Of a stretch of 64,000 nucleotides of DNA, positions 25,966 to 34,540 are shown one piece after another. The stretch is from assembly GCF_005884405.1 (NCBI RefSeq), contig NZ_VCAO01000003.1, positions 62,001 to 126,000 on the forward strand, given 5' to 3'. Within the stretch, counting starts at the first letter, position 1. Each line of letters begins with the position of its first letter. The notes under the pieces are model-generated. The model did no database searches. It was not told where the DNA came from and saw only the letters and a list, made by a program, of their open reading frames with translations. Source of the DNA: Qipengyuania marisflavi. Its GTDB lineage: Bacteria > Pseudomonadota > Alphaproteobacteria > Sphingomonadales > Sphingomonadaceae. Both the position numbers and the translations under genes were made by a program.

Positions 25966-26538
25966 TTAGCCGACGCGGACGACGGTGTCCGAAGTGAACT
26001 CGTATTCGGGCACTTCGAGGTTTGTGGGAGCGGGGCCTTTGCGGATGCGTCCGGCCGTGTCGTAATGCGAACCGTGGCAAGGGCAGAAATAGCCCCCGAA
26101 TTCGCCGCGAACCTCGCCTTCGGCAGCGCCCAGCGGGACACAGCCAAGATGGGTGCAAACGCCCATGGTAATGAGCATGTCACCATGCCCTTCCTTGGTC
26201 CGGTCTGCCAGTGATTCAGGATCACGCAGGCTGTCGACTGCGACGCCATTGGCCTCGGCCACTTCTGCGGCGGTCAGGCGGCGGACAAACAATGGCTGCT
26301 TGCGGAAAACTGCCTTGATTGCCTGGCCAATCTCGATTGCGGAAACGTCAATCTCGGTCGAGCTTTCGGCCAGCACGTCCTTGGACGGCGACATCTGGCT
26401 GATCAGCGGAAGCAACACCGCAGCGCCGCCGATACCGGCCGCACTGACGGCGGCAATATCGATGAAGTCACGGCGACGATAGCCTTCGCCATCATGCTCG
26501 ATCTGGTCGGTTGTTGCGGTTGCAGCGGTCTCTGCCAT
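25966..26538 (-). CDS. petA: Rieske iron-sulfur protein of the bc1 complex
   Basis: A 190-residue protein that accepts electrons from ubiquinol. It has a twin-arginine-type N-terminus (YRRRDFIDIAAVSAAGIGG, about 20-38), which directs the folded protein to the membrane, then an anchor helix, and the [2Fe-2S] ligand motifs CTHLGC (about 130-135) and CPCHGSHYD (about 153-161). It is the first gene of petABC. The roughly 245-nt region up to pgeF must hold the operon promoter; I cannot place it confidently. Confidence 0.95.
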   Translation of the reverse strand: MAETAATATTDQIEHDGEGYRRRDFIDIAAVSAAGIGGAAVLLPLISQMSPSKDVLAESSTEIDVSAIEIGQAIKAVFRKQPLFVRRLTAAEVAEANGVAVDSLRDPESLADRTKEGHGDMLITMGVCTHLGCVPLGAAEGEVRGEFGGYFCPCHGSHYDTAGRIRKGPAPTNLEVPEYEFTSDTVVRVG

Positions 26539-26783
26539 CAGCGCTTGCCTTGCCTGCCTTGTGCCTGCACCCCATTATCCGAAACGGTGCCGGAGCCGGG
26601 TGATTGATGTGTTTCGTACCGGACAGCCGGACCGATGATCCGCGCCGCGTTACGCTCCGAAAGTGCCGGTTGGGAAAATGCCTGTCGGTAAGCCCCCGGA
26701 GCGCCGGTTTGGGCGAGCCTCTAGCCGCAATGCCGCAGGTTGCCAACAGCGATTTTTGGCATGGGACTGCGCGTGCGGTGCAA

Positions 26784-27446
26784 TCAGGCGGGCAGGCCGA
26801 TCACGCTCAACTGGCGCCCGCCCGTCGGCTCGCCGCGATGGGTTGCCCGGCGGTAAGAGAAAAAGCGCGCGTCCTGCGCATAGGTGTCTTCGCCCAGATC
26901 GGCGACGTGGCCGACGCCCGCCGCCGCCAGCCGATGCGCGACATAGGCGGGCAGGTTGAACAGGCGTTTGCCCGGAGCGCCAAAGCTGAAGAACGGGGTG
27001 TCTTCATCCTCGAATGCGTCGCGGAAATCTTCGTCCACCTCGTAATTTTCCTGCGCAATGGTGGGACCGATAACCGCCCTGATGTCCGCCACCTGCGCGC
27101 CTTGCGAGACCATCGCGCCCACAGTGTTGTCAATCACCCCGCCCACTGCACCGCGCCACCCGGCATGGGCTGCACCGATGACGCCAGCTTGCGCATCCAC
27201 CAGCAGCACCGGCGCGCAATCGGCGGTGACTATGCCCAGCAGCAGGCCGCGCCTGGTGGTCACCAGCGCGTCTGCCTCGGGCGGGGCGGCCCATTGGCCA
27301 TGCACGATCATTACCGCAGGCGAATGCACTTGTTTTGCCAGAACCAGATGGGCCCCGCGCAGCACATCGCCTGCCACCAGCCCGCTGCGCAGCGAAAAGC
27401 CATGCGGGGCCGGACCAAGCAAGTCACTGCGCAGGAAATCAGCCAA
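26784..27446 (-). CDS. pgeF: PgeF-family peptidoglycan editing factor with an internal deletion
   Basis: This YfiH/laccase-domain protein belongs to the family whose members remove misincorporated L-serine from peptidoglycan precursors. Metal ligands are in place: QVHS, TADCAP and AHAGWRG. I chose the TTG at 27446 (220 residues), overlapping the pepN stop by 8 nt. Family members usually have about 250 residues. Here the roughly 30-40 residues normally found between the N-terminal HGF..R motif and the QVHS motif (the GGVS...GLG...N segment) are mostly missing in frame, although the catalytic core is intact. Confidence 0.82.
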   Translation of the reverse strand: MADFLRSDLLGPAPHGFSLRSGLVAGDVLRGAHLVLAKQVHSPAVMIVHGQWAAPPEADALVTTRRGLLLGIVTADCAPVLLVDAQAGVIGAAHAGWRGAVGGVIDNTVGAMVSQGAQVADIRAVIGPTIAQENYEVDEDFRDAFEDEDTPFFSFGAPGKRLFNLPAYVAHRLAAAGVGHVADLGEDTYAQDARFFSYRRATHRGEPTGGRQLSVIGLPA

Positions 27447-30090
27447 GCGAGCGGGTGACCTGCTCAAAGGTATCGCGCGACAGATTGCCCGCCTCGGCAA
27501 TCCGCTCAAGCTCGCCGCGCATCAGCGCCGAGCGGGCCGGTTCGATCCGCTGCCAGCGCCCCAGTGGCGTGACAAAGCGCGCCGCCGTCTGGGCATTGAT
27601 GGGGTCAAGTTCCAGAATCAAATCGGCAATCATCCGATACCCCTCACCGTCTTCCGCATGGAAGGCATGCGGGCTGGCGGCAAACGCCATATACAGCGCG
27701 CGGACGCGGTTGGGGTTCTTCAGCGTGAAGTCGGGATGATCGCGCAGTGCCTTGACGTGCTGGAGCACCTGCGGATGCAATGACGATGCCTGCAGCGAGA
27801 ACCATTTGTCGACCACCAGTGGATTGTCGCGGTAACGGTTGTAGAAGTCTAGCAAAGCGCCGGTGCGCGCGGGCGATTGCAGGCCCGCCAAGACCATCAG
27901 CGCGCCTTGCCGGTCGGTCATATTGTCCGCGCCCGAATACTGCTTCTCAGCCAGATCAGATGCAGTGTCGGGCTTGGCGGCGGCCAGATAGGTCAGCGCC
28001 ACGGTCTTCACCTTGCGCGCACCCTTGGCTGCCTGATCCAGCGCAAATGGCAGCGCACTGGCGCGTTTATGCAGCGTCAGCAGCTGGCTTTCCAGCGCGC
28101 TGCCCAGCGCCGCCTTCAGCGCCTCGCGTTCTTCATGGATGCGGCCCGGCTCCGCCAGCAGCATCTGTTCGGACAGATAGGCCTGGCTGGGCATCATCAG
28201 CAATTCGCCGCGCATCAGATCGTCGAGCCGGTCATCCTCCAGCACCGCTGCGAACGCACAGGCGATATCCTGCCGCGCGGCATCACGCTCTGCGCTGTCC
28301 ATTTCGCCCGCGACGGCGGAAACCAGATGGCCGACCATCAGATCCTGCATCGCCTCATACCGGGCAAACGGATCGTCATCCTTGGCAGCAAGAAACACCA
28401 GATCATCGCGCGAAACCGCACGGTCAATGGTGACCGGCGCGGAAAAGCCGCGGTTGATCGACAGCACCGGCGGCGCGGCAAAGCCTGCGAAGCGCACTTC
28501 CTTCTCAGCCGTGTCCAGCATCACCAGATGTTCCCCATCATGCTTCCCGCTCTCACGGTCGAACAGCGCAATCCGCAGCGGGATCGGCATGGGCTGCTTG
28601 TCAGCTTGCCCCGGCGTTGCGGGTATGTCCTGCTTGAAGGTCAGCGCCGCAGTATCGCCATCATGTGTTACCGCCACCGAAACCTTGGGCGTGCCGGCCT
28701 GCGAATACCACAGGCGGAACTGCCGCAGGTCCAGGCCTGCACCATCCTCTATTGCCGTGATGAAATCTTCGCACGTGGCGGCTTCGCCGTCGTGACGGTC
28801 GAAATACAGATCGGTGCCTTTGCGAAAAGCTTCCTCGCCCGCCATGGTCCGCATCATGCGGATCACCTCAGCGCCCTTGTTATAGATTGTGGGCGTGTAG
28901 AAATTGCTGATTTCGCGGTAGCTGTCGGGCCGGATTGAATGCGCCAGCGGGCCGGAATCCTCGGGGAACTGGACCCCGCGCAATATCCGAACATCCTCGA
29001 TCCGCTTGACCGGCGCGCTGTCCATATCCTGACTGAACAGCTGGTCGCGCAGCACTGTGAAGCCTTCCTTCAGGCTCAGCTGGAACCAGTCGCGGCAGGT
29101 GATGCGGTTGCCCGACCAATTGTGAAAATATTCGTGCCCGATCACGCCTTCCACGCCGTCAAAATCGCCGTCAGTGGCGGTTTCCTGATCGGCCAGAACG
29201 TATTTGGTGTTGAAGACGTTGAGGCCCTTGTTTTCCATCGCGCCCATGTTGAAATCTGACACTGCGACGATGTTGAACAGGTCGAGATCATATTCGCGCC
29301 CGAACACTTCCTCGTCCCATTTCATGGACCGCTTCAGGCTTTCCATCGCATGTTCGGTGCGGTCCAGATCGCCATCGCGGACCCAGACGTTGAGCTCTAC
29401 CGTGCGGCCGCCCGTGGTGGTGAAACTGTCGCTGCGCGCCACCAGATCGCCCGCGACCAGCGCGAAGAGATAGGCGGGCTTGGGCCACGGATCGTGCCAT
29501 TCGGCCCAATGCGTGTCGCCGTCGCCGCCGCTATCGGCCTTGTTGCCATTGCACAGCAGGATCGGGAATTGCGCGGCAGGGCCGCTCATCCGCACGGTAT
29601 AGGTGCTCAGCACGTCGGGACGGTCGGGGAAGAAAGTGATCCGGCGGAAGCCCTCCGCCTCGCACTGGGTGCACAGCATTCCGTTGGAGGCATAGAGCCC
29701 CATCAGCTGCGAATTGGCAGCCGGGTCGATCTGCGTCACAATCGTCAGTTCGTGGCGCTCACCCGGCAGCGTAACCACCAGATCATCGCCGTCCATTGCA
29801 TGGGTGCTGCAAGGCTCGCCATCGACCTGCAATTCGGACAGCTTAAGGCCGTCACCGTTGAGGCGGATGGTCGGGGAGGCATCGGCAGCGGGGTTGCGTT
29901 CCACCGTCAGCCGCGACGTGACCCGCGTCTGTTCGACCCCCAGCTCGAAGCTGAGATGCACCTGCGGCACCAGCCAAGGAAAGGGCGTGTAATCTTCACG
30001 CCGGATAATCGCGGAAGCCTTGGGCTCAACCGCAGCATCGGCCATTTCGGGGTTCCCATCGGGAGTGGCGGGGGTGCGCGCGATATCCAT
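27439..30090 (-). CDS. pepN: Aminopeptidase N (M1 metallopeptidase)
   Basis: PepN trims N-terminal residues from peptides in the cytoplasm. The 883-residue protein matches the E. coli PepN type in length. It shows the substrate-binding GAMENKGLN (about 280) and the zinc motif HEYFHNW with the downstream glutamate in LKEGFTVLRDQLF (about 317-350). The C-terminal part is alpha-helical. It probably forms a unit with pgeF, which overlaps its 3' end. Confidence 0.94.
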   Translation of the reverse strand: MDIARTPATPDGNPEMADAAVEPKASAIIRREDYTPFPWLVPQVHLSFELGVEQTRVTSRLTVERNPAADASPTIRLNGDGLKLSELQVDGEPCSTHAMDGDDLVVTLPGERHELTIVTQIDPAANSQLMGLYASNGMLCTQCEAEGFRRITFFPDRPDVLSTYTVRMSGPAAQFPILLCNGNKADSGGDGDTHWAEWHDPWPKPAYLFALVAGDLVARSDSFTTTGGRTVELNVWVRDGDLDRTEHAMESLKRSMKWDEEVFGREYDLDLFNIVAVSDFNMGAMENKGLNVFNTKYVLADQETATDGDFDGVEGVIGHEYFHNWSGNRITCRDWFQLSLKEGFTVLRDQLFSQDMDSAPVKRIEDVRILRGVQFPEDSGPLAHSIRPDSYREISNFYTPTIYNKGAEVIRMMRTMAGEEAFRKGTDLYFDRHDGEAATCEDFITAIEDGAGLDLRQFRLWYSQAGTPKVSVAVTHDGDTAALTFKQDIPATPGQADKQPMPIPLRIALFDRESGKHDGEHLVMLDTAEKEVRFAGFAAPPVLSINRGFSAPVTIDRAVSRDDLVFLAAKDDDPFARYEAMQDLMVGHLVSAVAGEMDSAERDAARQDIACAFAAVLEDDRLDDLMRGELLMMPSQAYLSEQMLLAEPGRIHEEREALKAALGSALESQLLTLHKRASALPFALDQAAKGARKVKTVALTYLAAAKPDTASDLAEKQYSGADNMTDRQGALMVLAGLQSPARTGALLDFYNRYRDNPLVVDKWFSLQASSLHPQVLQHVKALRDHPDFTLKNPNRVRALYMAFAASPHAFHAEDGEGYRMIADLILELDPINAQTAARFVTPLGRWQRIEPARSALMRGELERIAEAGNLSRDTFEQVTRSLG

Positions 30091-30272
30091 GCAATTCCTG
30101 TCTGCTGCTGCGAGTGGTAGGCTGTGTCACTGCTGGTAACGCCCGTCGAGCGCTTCGGTTCATTCGTCGGTGAGCGCTGCGGCGGCGATTGACAGGCAGC
30201 CGTGTATTGCGTCACCACGACACCGACAAGAGCCAAGATGCCGGGCCATGATGCTAGGATGGGAATGGGAAC

Positions 30273-31520
30273 ATGATGCTCGAACTGATGGCCGCCGCCA
30301 GTGGCTCCTTCGATGTGGAAACCGCGACGCGCGCCTATCTCGATACTTTGGAGGGCCCCGCGCGGGAGCAGTCCGATGCCTATTTCGAAGGCGGTTATTG
30401 GCTGATCCCGCTGGGCACGCTGGTGTCCGTGCTGATCGACTGGATATTCCTGCGTTTCCGCATCGCACACGCCTTCCGCAGGCTGGGTGAACGGTTGAGC
30501 AAGCGGTTGTGGATCGTCACCTGGGTTACTGCGGCGCTTTATACCGTGGTGGGTTTCGTGATGGCGCTGCCCTGGTCGATCTACACCGGATTCTTTCGCG
30601 AAAAACAGTACGGCCTGCTCGATCAGAGCTTTGGTGCGTGGTTTGCAGAATCGCTCACCGGGTTTGCCATATCGCTGGTGATGATGCCCCTGGTGATAGT
30701 GGCAATCTACGCTTTGATTCGCCGCGCGCCGAAAAACTGGTGGCTATGGGCAACCGGTGTGCTGGGAATATTCCTGATGGTCGCGATGGTGCTGGGGCCG
30801 GTGTTCATTTCTCCGCTGTTCAACGATTATGACGAGATGGAGCAAGGCCCGCTACGCGACAAGATCGTCGACATCGCGGGCAAATACGACATTCCGGCCG
30901 ATCACATCTATGTTTTCGACCAGTCCAAACAGCACAAGCGCATTTCCGCCAATGTGTCCGGGTTGGGGCCGACGATCCGCATATCCCTCAATGACAATCT
31001 GCTGGAACGGACCAGCGAGCCGGAAATTCTGGCCGTGATGGGTCATGAAATGGGCCATTATAAACTCAGGCATATCTGGGTGAACTTTGGCGTCATCATG
31101 CTGCTGCTCGCCCTAGGCTTGTTCATTACCAGCCGCGCCGCGCCCTGGCTGATAAGCCGTTATGGCGGGCGGTGGGGCGTCCGCGATCTGGCTGATCCGG
31201 CCTCGCTCCCGGTGCTGGCGATTTGCATCGCGGTGTTCTTCTTTTTCGCCACGCCGGTGACCAACACGCTGATCAGAGTGAACGAAAGCCAGGCCGATGC
31301 CTTTGGGCTGGAGGCCGCGCGCGAACCCGATGGCTTTGCCAAGGTGGCGATGCGCCTCTCCGAATATCGCAAGATCGAACCCGGCGCGCTGGAAGAAGCG
31401 CTGTTCTTCGATCACCCCAGCGGCGCGACCCGCGTGCGAATGGCGATGCAGTGGAAGCAGGACAACGTTGAGAATCCGCAAGTGGTGGTGCCTGAACAGG
31501 GCTATCTCGACGCCGAATGA
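30273..31520 (+). CDS. M48 family metalloprotease, Ste24/CAAX-protease-like
   Basis: A 415-residue membrane protease with about seven hydrophobic helices and the zinc motif HEMGH (about 263-267) flanked by membrane segments; the third ligand is likely the glutamate in NESQADAFGLE (about 337). This architecture is that of Ste24-like enzymes, which in bacteria probably degrade or process membrane proteins, not true CAAX substrates. It is translationally coupled to the following gene (ATGA overlap). Confidence 0.88.
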   Translation: MMLELMAAASGSFDVETATRAYLDTLEGPAREQSDAYFEGGYWLIPLGTLVSVLIDWIFLRFRIAHAFRRLGERLSKRLWIVTWVTAALYTVVGFVMALPWSIYTGFFREKQYGLLDQSFGAWFAESLTGFAISLVMMPLVIVAIYALIRRAPKNWWLWATGVLGIFLMVAMVLGPVFISPLFNDYDEMEQGPLRDKIVDIAGKYDIPADHIYVFDQSKQHKRISANVSGLGPTIRISLNDNLLERTSEPEILAVMGHEMGHYKLRHIWVNFGVIMLLLALGLFITSRAAPWLISRYGGRWGVRDLADPASLPVLAICIAVFFFFATPVTNTLIRVNESQADAFGLEAAREPDGFAKVAMRLSEYRKIEPGALEEALFFDHPSGATRVRMAMQWKQDNVENPQVVVPEQGYLDAE

Positions 31521-32293
31521 GCCGGCTGCTGATTTTCGGGCTGGGCTACACGGCCACGCGCATTGCCGCCGCGTTGCGCGCGCAGGGTTGGCAGGTGCAG
31601 GCGACGGGCAGCGCGGGCAATCTCGATTTTGCCGATACAGCCGCAGTGCGCGCCGCCTTGCAAGCGGCGACGCATGTGCTGTCATCGGTTCCGCCCGCTG
31701 ACGACAGTGACCCTGTGCTGGATTGCTATGGCGATGCGCTGAGCGGGCACTGGCTGGGCTATTTGTCCTCCACCGGCGTTTATGGCGATGCGGCGGGCGC
31801 ATGGGTTGATGAAAGCGCACCCACTGGCGGCGGGCGGCGCACGGCGCGCGCGGCTGCCGATGCGCGCTGGCTGGCGCTTGGGGCGCGAGTGTTCCGCCTG
31901 CCGGGTATCTATGGGCCGTGTCGCAGCGCGCTGGACCGGGTGCGCGCAGGCAAGGCCAATCGCATCGACTTGCCCGGCCAAGTGTTCAGCCGCATCCATG
32001 TCGATGATATCGTCAGCGCGGTGGTCGCGGCTCTGCGGCGGGATGCCGCGCCGGGGGCCTATAATCTGGCCGACAATTTGCCGACCAGCCAGAATATGGT
32101 GATTGAGGAAGCCTGCCGCTTGCTCGATACCGAACCGCCGCCTTTGCGCAGCATCGACGATGCGGGGTTGAGCCCGATGGCGCGCGGCTTTTATGCCGAG
32201 AACCGCCGCGTCGCCAATGGCAAGGCCAAGCGCGTGCTGGGCTGGACGCCGCTATATCCCACTTTCCGTGAAGGTCTGGCCGCGCTGCGCTAA
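31517..32293 (+). CDS. NAD-dependent epimerase/dehydratase-like SDR protein (YeeZ type)
   Basis: A 258-residue extended short-chain dehydrogenase-like protein. The N-terminal Rossmann motif GLGYTATRIAAAL (8-20) binds NAD(P). STGVYGD (about 81-87) matches the active-site strand, but the usual YxxxK is not obvious (RRTARAAADARW follows instead). It may therefore bind nucleotide without sugar epimerase activity, as in the YeeZ family. Its start overlaps the M48 gene by 4 nt and its stop overlaps the convergent transporter gene by 4 nt. Confidence 0.8.
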   Translation: MSRLLIFGLGYTATRIAAALRAQGWQVQATGSAGNLDFADTAAVRAALQAATHVLSSVPPADDSDPVLDCYGDALSGHWLGYLSSTGVYGDAAGAWVDESAPTGGGRRTARAAADARWLALGARVFRLPGIYGPCRSALDRVRAGKANRIDLPGQVFSRIHVDDIVSAVVAALRRDAAPGAYNLADNLPTSQNMVIEEACRLLDTEPPPLRSIDDAGLSPMARGFYAENRRVANGKAKRVLGWTPLYPTFREGLAALR

Positions 32294-33198
32294 ACCTGCC
32301 GCGCTCGCAGCGCGATGATCATCCCGCCCAGCCCCAGCGCTGCGCCAGCAGCCGCCAGTAACGACCATTCATAGCCTTCGATAAAGGTCGAAATCAGCAT
32401 CGCTACCACGATCACCAGCACGCCATTATACGCCGCCCGCCCTGGCCCGATTTCGCGCACGATGGAATAATACAGCGGGAAAGTGACCACCGATCCGGCC
32501 AGCGCCAGCCACACCAGGCCCGCCCAATAGGCAGTGCTGGACGGGATCACCGGCGGCCCCGCCACGCTCCACGCGAAACCGATATCGATGATCGTGCCAT
32601 ACAGCATCGACCATGCCAGCAGGCTGGCCATCGGCAGCGCGCGCCCGGTCGGATTGGCCTGCATAACATTGGCGATCGAGGCGGACAGAATCCCGCCCAC
32701 TGCCATAAGCACTCCCAGCGGGATATTGCCGTCCAGCCGCGCCAATTGCGCTTCATGCGTCAGCAGCAGTGCAATCCCGGCAATCGCCACCAGACTGCCC
32801 AACAGGAACCGCCGTGTCACCCTTTGCCCCAGCAGCGCCTGCGCAAACAGCGCATTGGGCACCATCAGCATCCCGAACATTACCGCGACGATGCCCGAAG
32901 TCAGATGCAGCTCCGCGCGATAGACAAAATTGAAATTGCCGCAGAATTGGGTCAGTCCGATAAACAGCGCCAGCGCGTGCGCCTTGCTGTCCAGCCGCAG
33001 GCTTTTGCGCATCACCAGCGCCACCGCAAACATCGCGGGGGTCGCCAGCATAAATCGGTATGCGATCGACCAGCTGGGCGGCACATCGGCGATCTGGCCA
33101 GTGATGACGTACCAGGTCGATCCCCAGATCAGCGCGACAATCAGGAATGGCAGCGCGATCCGGGGACGGAGCAGCGCGTGCGGCGCGGCGTCGCTCAT
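32290..33198 (-). CDS. EamA/DMT-family transporter
   Basis: A 302-residue protein with ten predicted membrane helices arranged as two EamA repeats (for example PFLIVALIWGSTWYVITG at the N-terminus and the second repeat from about residue 165). Such proteins export metabolites or amino acids by proton or substrate exchange; specificity cannot be read from sequence. It is coupled (4-nt overlap) to the upstream threonine aldolase, which hints at an amino-acid-related substrate. Confidence 0.87.
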   Translation of the reverse strand: MSDAAPHALLRPRIALPFLIVALIWGSTWYVITGQIADVPPSWSIAYRFMLATPAMFAVALVMRKSLRLDSKAHALALFIGLTQFCGNFNFVYRAELHLTSGIVAVMFGMLMVPNALFAQALLGQRVTRRFLLGSLVAIAGIALLLTHEAQLARLDGNIPLGVLMAVGGILSASIANVMQANPTGRALPMASLLAWSMLYGTIIDIGFAWSVAGPPVIPSSTAYWAGLVWLALAGSVVTFPLYYSIVREIGPGRAAYNGVLVIVVAMLISTFIEGYEWSLLAAAGAALGLGGMIIALRARQV

Positions 33199-34190
33199 AG
33201 GCTGGCAATTGCCTCGGCCAGCGCGCGCGCATCGCTGTCACGCGTGTTCCATGCGGTGACGAAGCGGGCGGCGTCATCTCCCCAGTCATAGAATGCGAAA
33301 CCGCGCGCACGCAGCGCCTCACGCTCATCCGCAGTGCAGCGCACAAACAGCTCATTAGCCTCGGCCGGATGCATTAACCGGCCTTCGCAGGCCCCGGCGA
33401 TTTCCGCCGCAGCGGCATTGGCGTGGCGCGCATTGGCCAGCCATAGGTCACCGTTCAACATCGCGTGCAATTGCGCGGCGAGGTAGCGACCCTTCGATTG
33501 CAGATGCCCCGCCCGCTTGCGCCGATAGCGCGCGACATCGGCCATCGCGGGGTCGAACAACACAATCGCCTCGGCGCTCATCGCGCCATTCTTGATACAT
33601 CCGAAGCTCAGCGCATCGACCGGACCCGCCGCCTCGCTCGCAGACAAGCCCAGAAACGCCGCCGCATTGGCGAAACGTGCGCCGTCCATATGCAGGCCCA
33701 GTCCGCGATCCTTCGCCAGCGCGGCAATCGCGGCCACTTCGTCTGGCCGATAGGCGCGGCCATATTCGCTGGCCTGTGTGATCGAGATCGCATGCGGTTG
33801 GACCTGATGCACATCGTCGCGGATCGGGTCGATCACATCGCGGATCGTCTCGGGCGACAGCTTGGCCCCCGCGCCGTCTGCCAGCAGCAGCTTTGCCCCG
33901 TGCAGGTAAAAGCCGGGCGCGCCGCCTTCATCCATTTCGATATGCGCCTCGCGGTGGCACACCACGCCGCCGTGCGGCTGGACCATGCAGGACAAAGCGA
34001 GGCAGTTTGCCGCAGTCCCGGTCGCGGCCCACAGCACCGCGCAATCGCGCCCGAACAGCTCGGCAAACCGCTCGTCCAGCGCCGCGCTCAGCGCGTCTCC
34101 GTCATAGGGCGTGTCGGGCGCATCGGCGGCGCGCATCGCCTCCCACACCAGCGGGTGAACGGAGGCGGCATTGTCGGAAAGGAACAGCAT
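33195..34190 (-). CDS. ltaE: Low-specificity threonine aldolase (PLP enzyme)
   Basis: A 331-residue fold-type I pyridoxal-phosphate enzyme of the beta-eliminating lyase/aldolase group, splitting L-threonine or allo-threonine to glycine and acetaldehyde. It starts with FLSDNAASVHP, has the PLP-phosphate region WAATGTAANCLAL (about 54-66), HMDGARFANAA (about 166) and the Schiff-base lysine in SFGCIKNGAM (about 194-203). Related beta-hydroxy-amino-acid substrates are possible. It forms an operon with the EamA transporter. Confidence 0.88.
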   Translation of the reverse strand: MLFLSDNAASVHPLVWEAMRAADAPDTPYDGDALSAALDERFAELFGRDCAVLWAATGTAANCLALSCMVQPHGGVVCHREAHIEMDEGGAPGFYLHGAKLLLADGAGAKLSPETIRDVIDPIRDDVHQVQPHAISITQASEYGRAYRPDEVAAIAALAKDRGLGLHMDGARFANAAAFLGLSASEAAGPVDALSFGCIKNGAMSAEAIVLFDPAMADVARYRRKRAGHLQSKGRYLAAQLHAMLNGDLWLANARHANAAAAEIAGACEGRLMHPAEANELFVRCTADEREALRARGFAFYDWGDDAARFVTAWNTRDSDARALAEAIASL

Positions 34191-34243
34191 GGAACGCCCT
34201 TAGCTTGCCATGCGTTGGTTGCACAGTAAGGAAAGAATCGATC

Positions 34244-34540
34244 ATGAAAACCGCTGAAATTGAAATCGAAAGGCGCGACAGAGTCACTCACGGGGAATAT
34301 ATTGCTCATGTCCCGGATAGCCAAGGCACGGGCAAGCTGACCTGGACCATGCGTGACAACGTCCGCCATGCCGAACACACGCTGGTGCCCGAAGAGCTTC
34401 GCGGCAAGGGTATTGCCGGGCAACTGGTCGAAATGCTGGTTGGCGATGCAAAGCGCGAAGGCTTCAAGATCGCGCCCGACTGTTCCTATGTCGCCGCCGC
34501 GTTCAAGCGTAATCCGGACTGGAGTGAGCTGCTGGCGTAA
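34244..34540 (+). CDS. Small GNAT-like N-acetyltransferase (YjdJ type)
   Basis: A 98-residue protein from the ATG at 34244, preceded by AAGGAAAG. It matches the compact acetyl-CoA-binding family with LVPEELRGKGIAGQLVEMLV (acetyl-CoA loop) and the C-terminal PDCSYVAAAFKRNPDW. Substrates of this family are largely unknown. The frame is open far upstream, but that portion is antisense to the threonine aldolase. It converges with the PH-domain gene and overlaps it by 38 nt. Confidence 0.8.
   Translation: MKTAEIEIERRDRVTHGEYIAHVPDSQGTGKLTWTMRDNVRHAEHTLVPEELRGKGIAGQLVEMLVGDAKREGFKIAPDCSYVAAAFKRNPDWSELLA

Noticed and set aside
26604-27458. Plus-strand frame of 284 codons
   Set aside because: Mostly antisense to pgeF, which carries conserved metal-ligand motifs.
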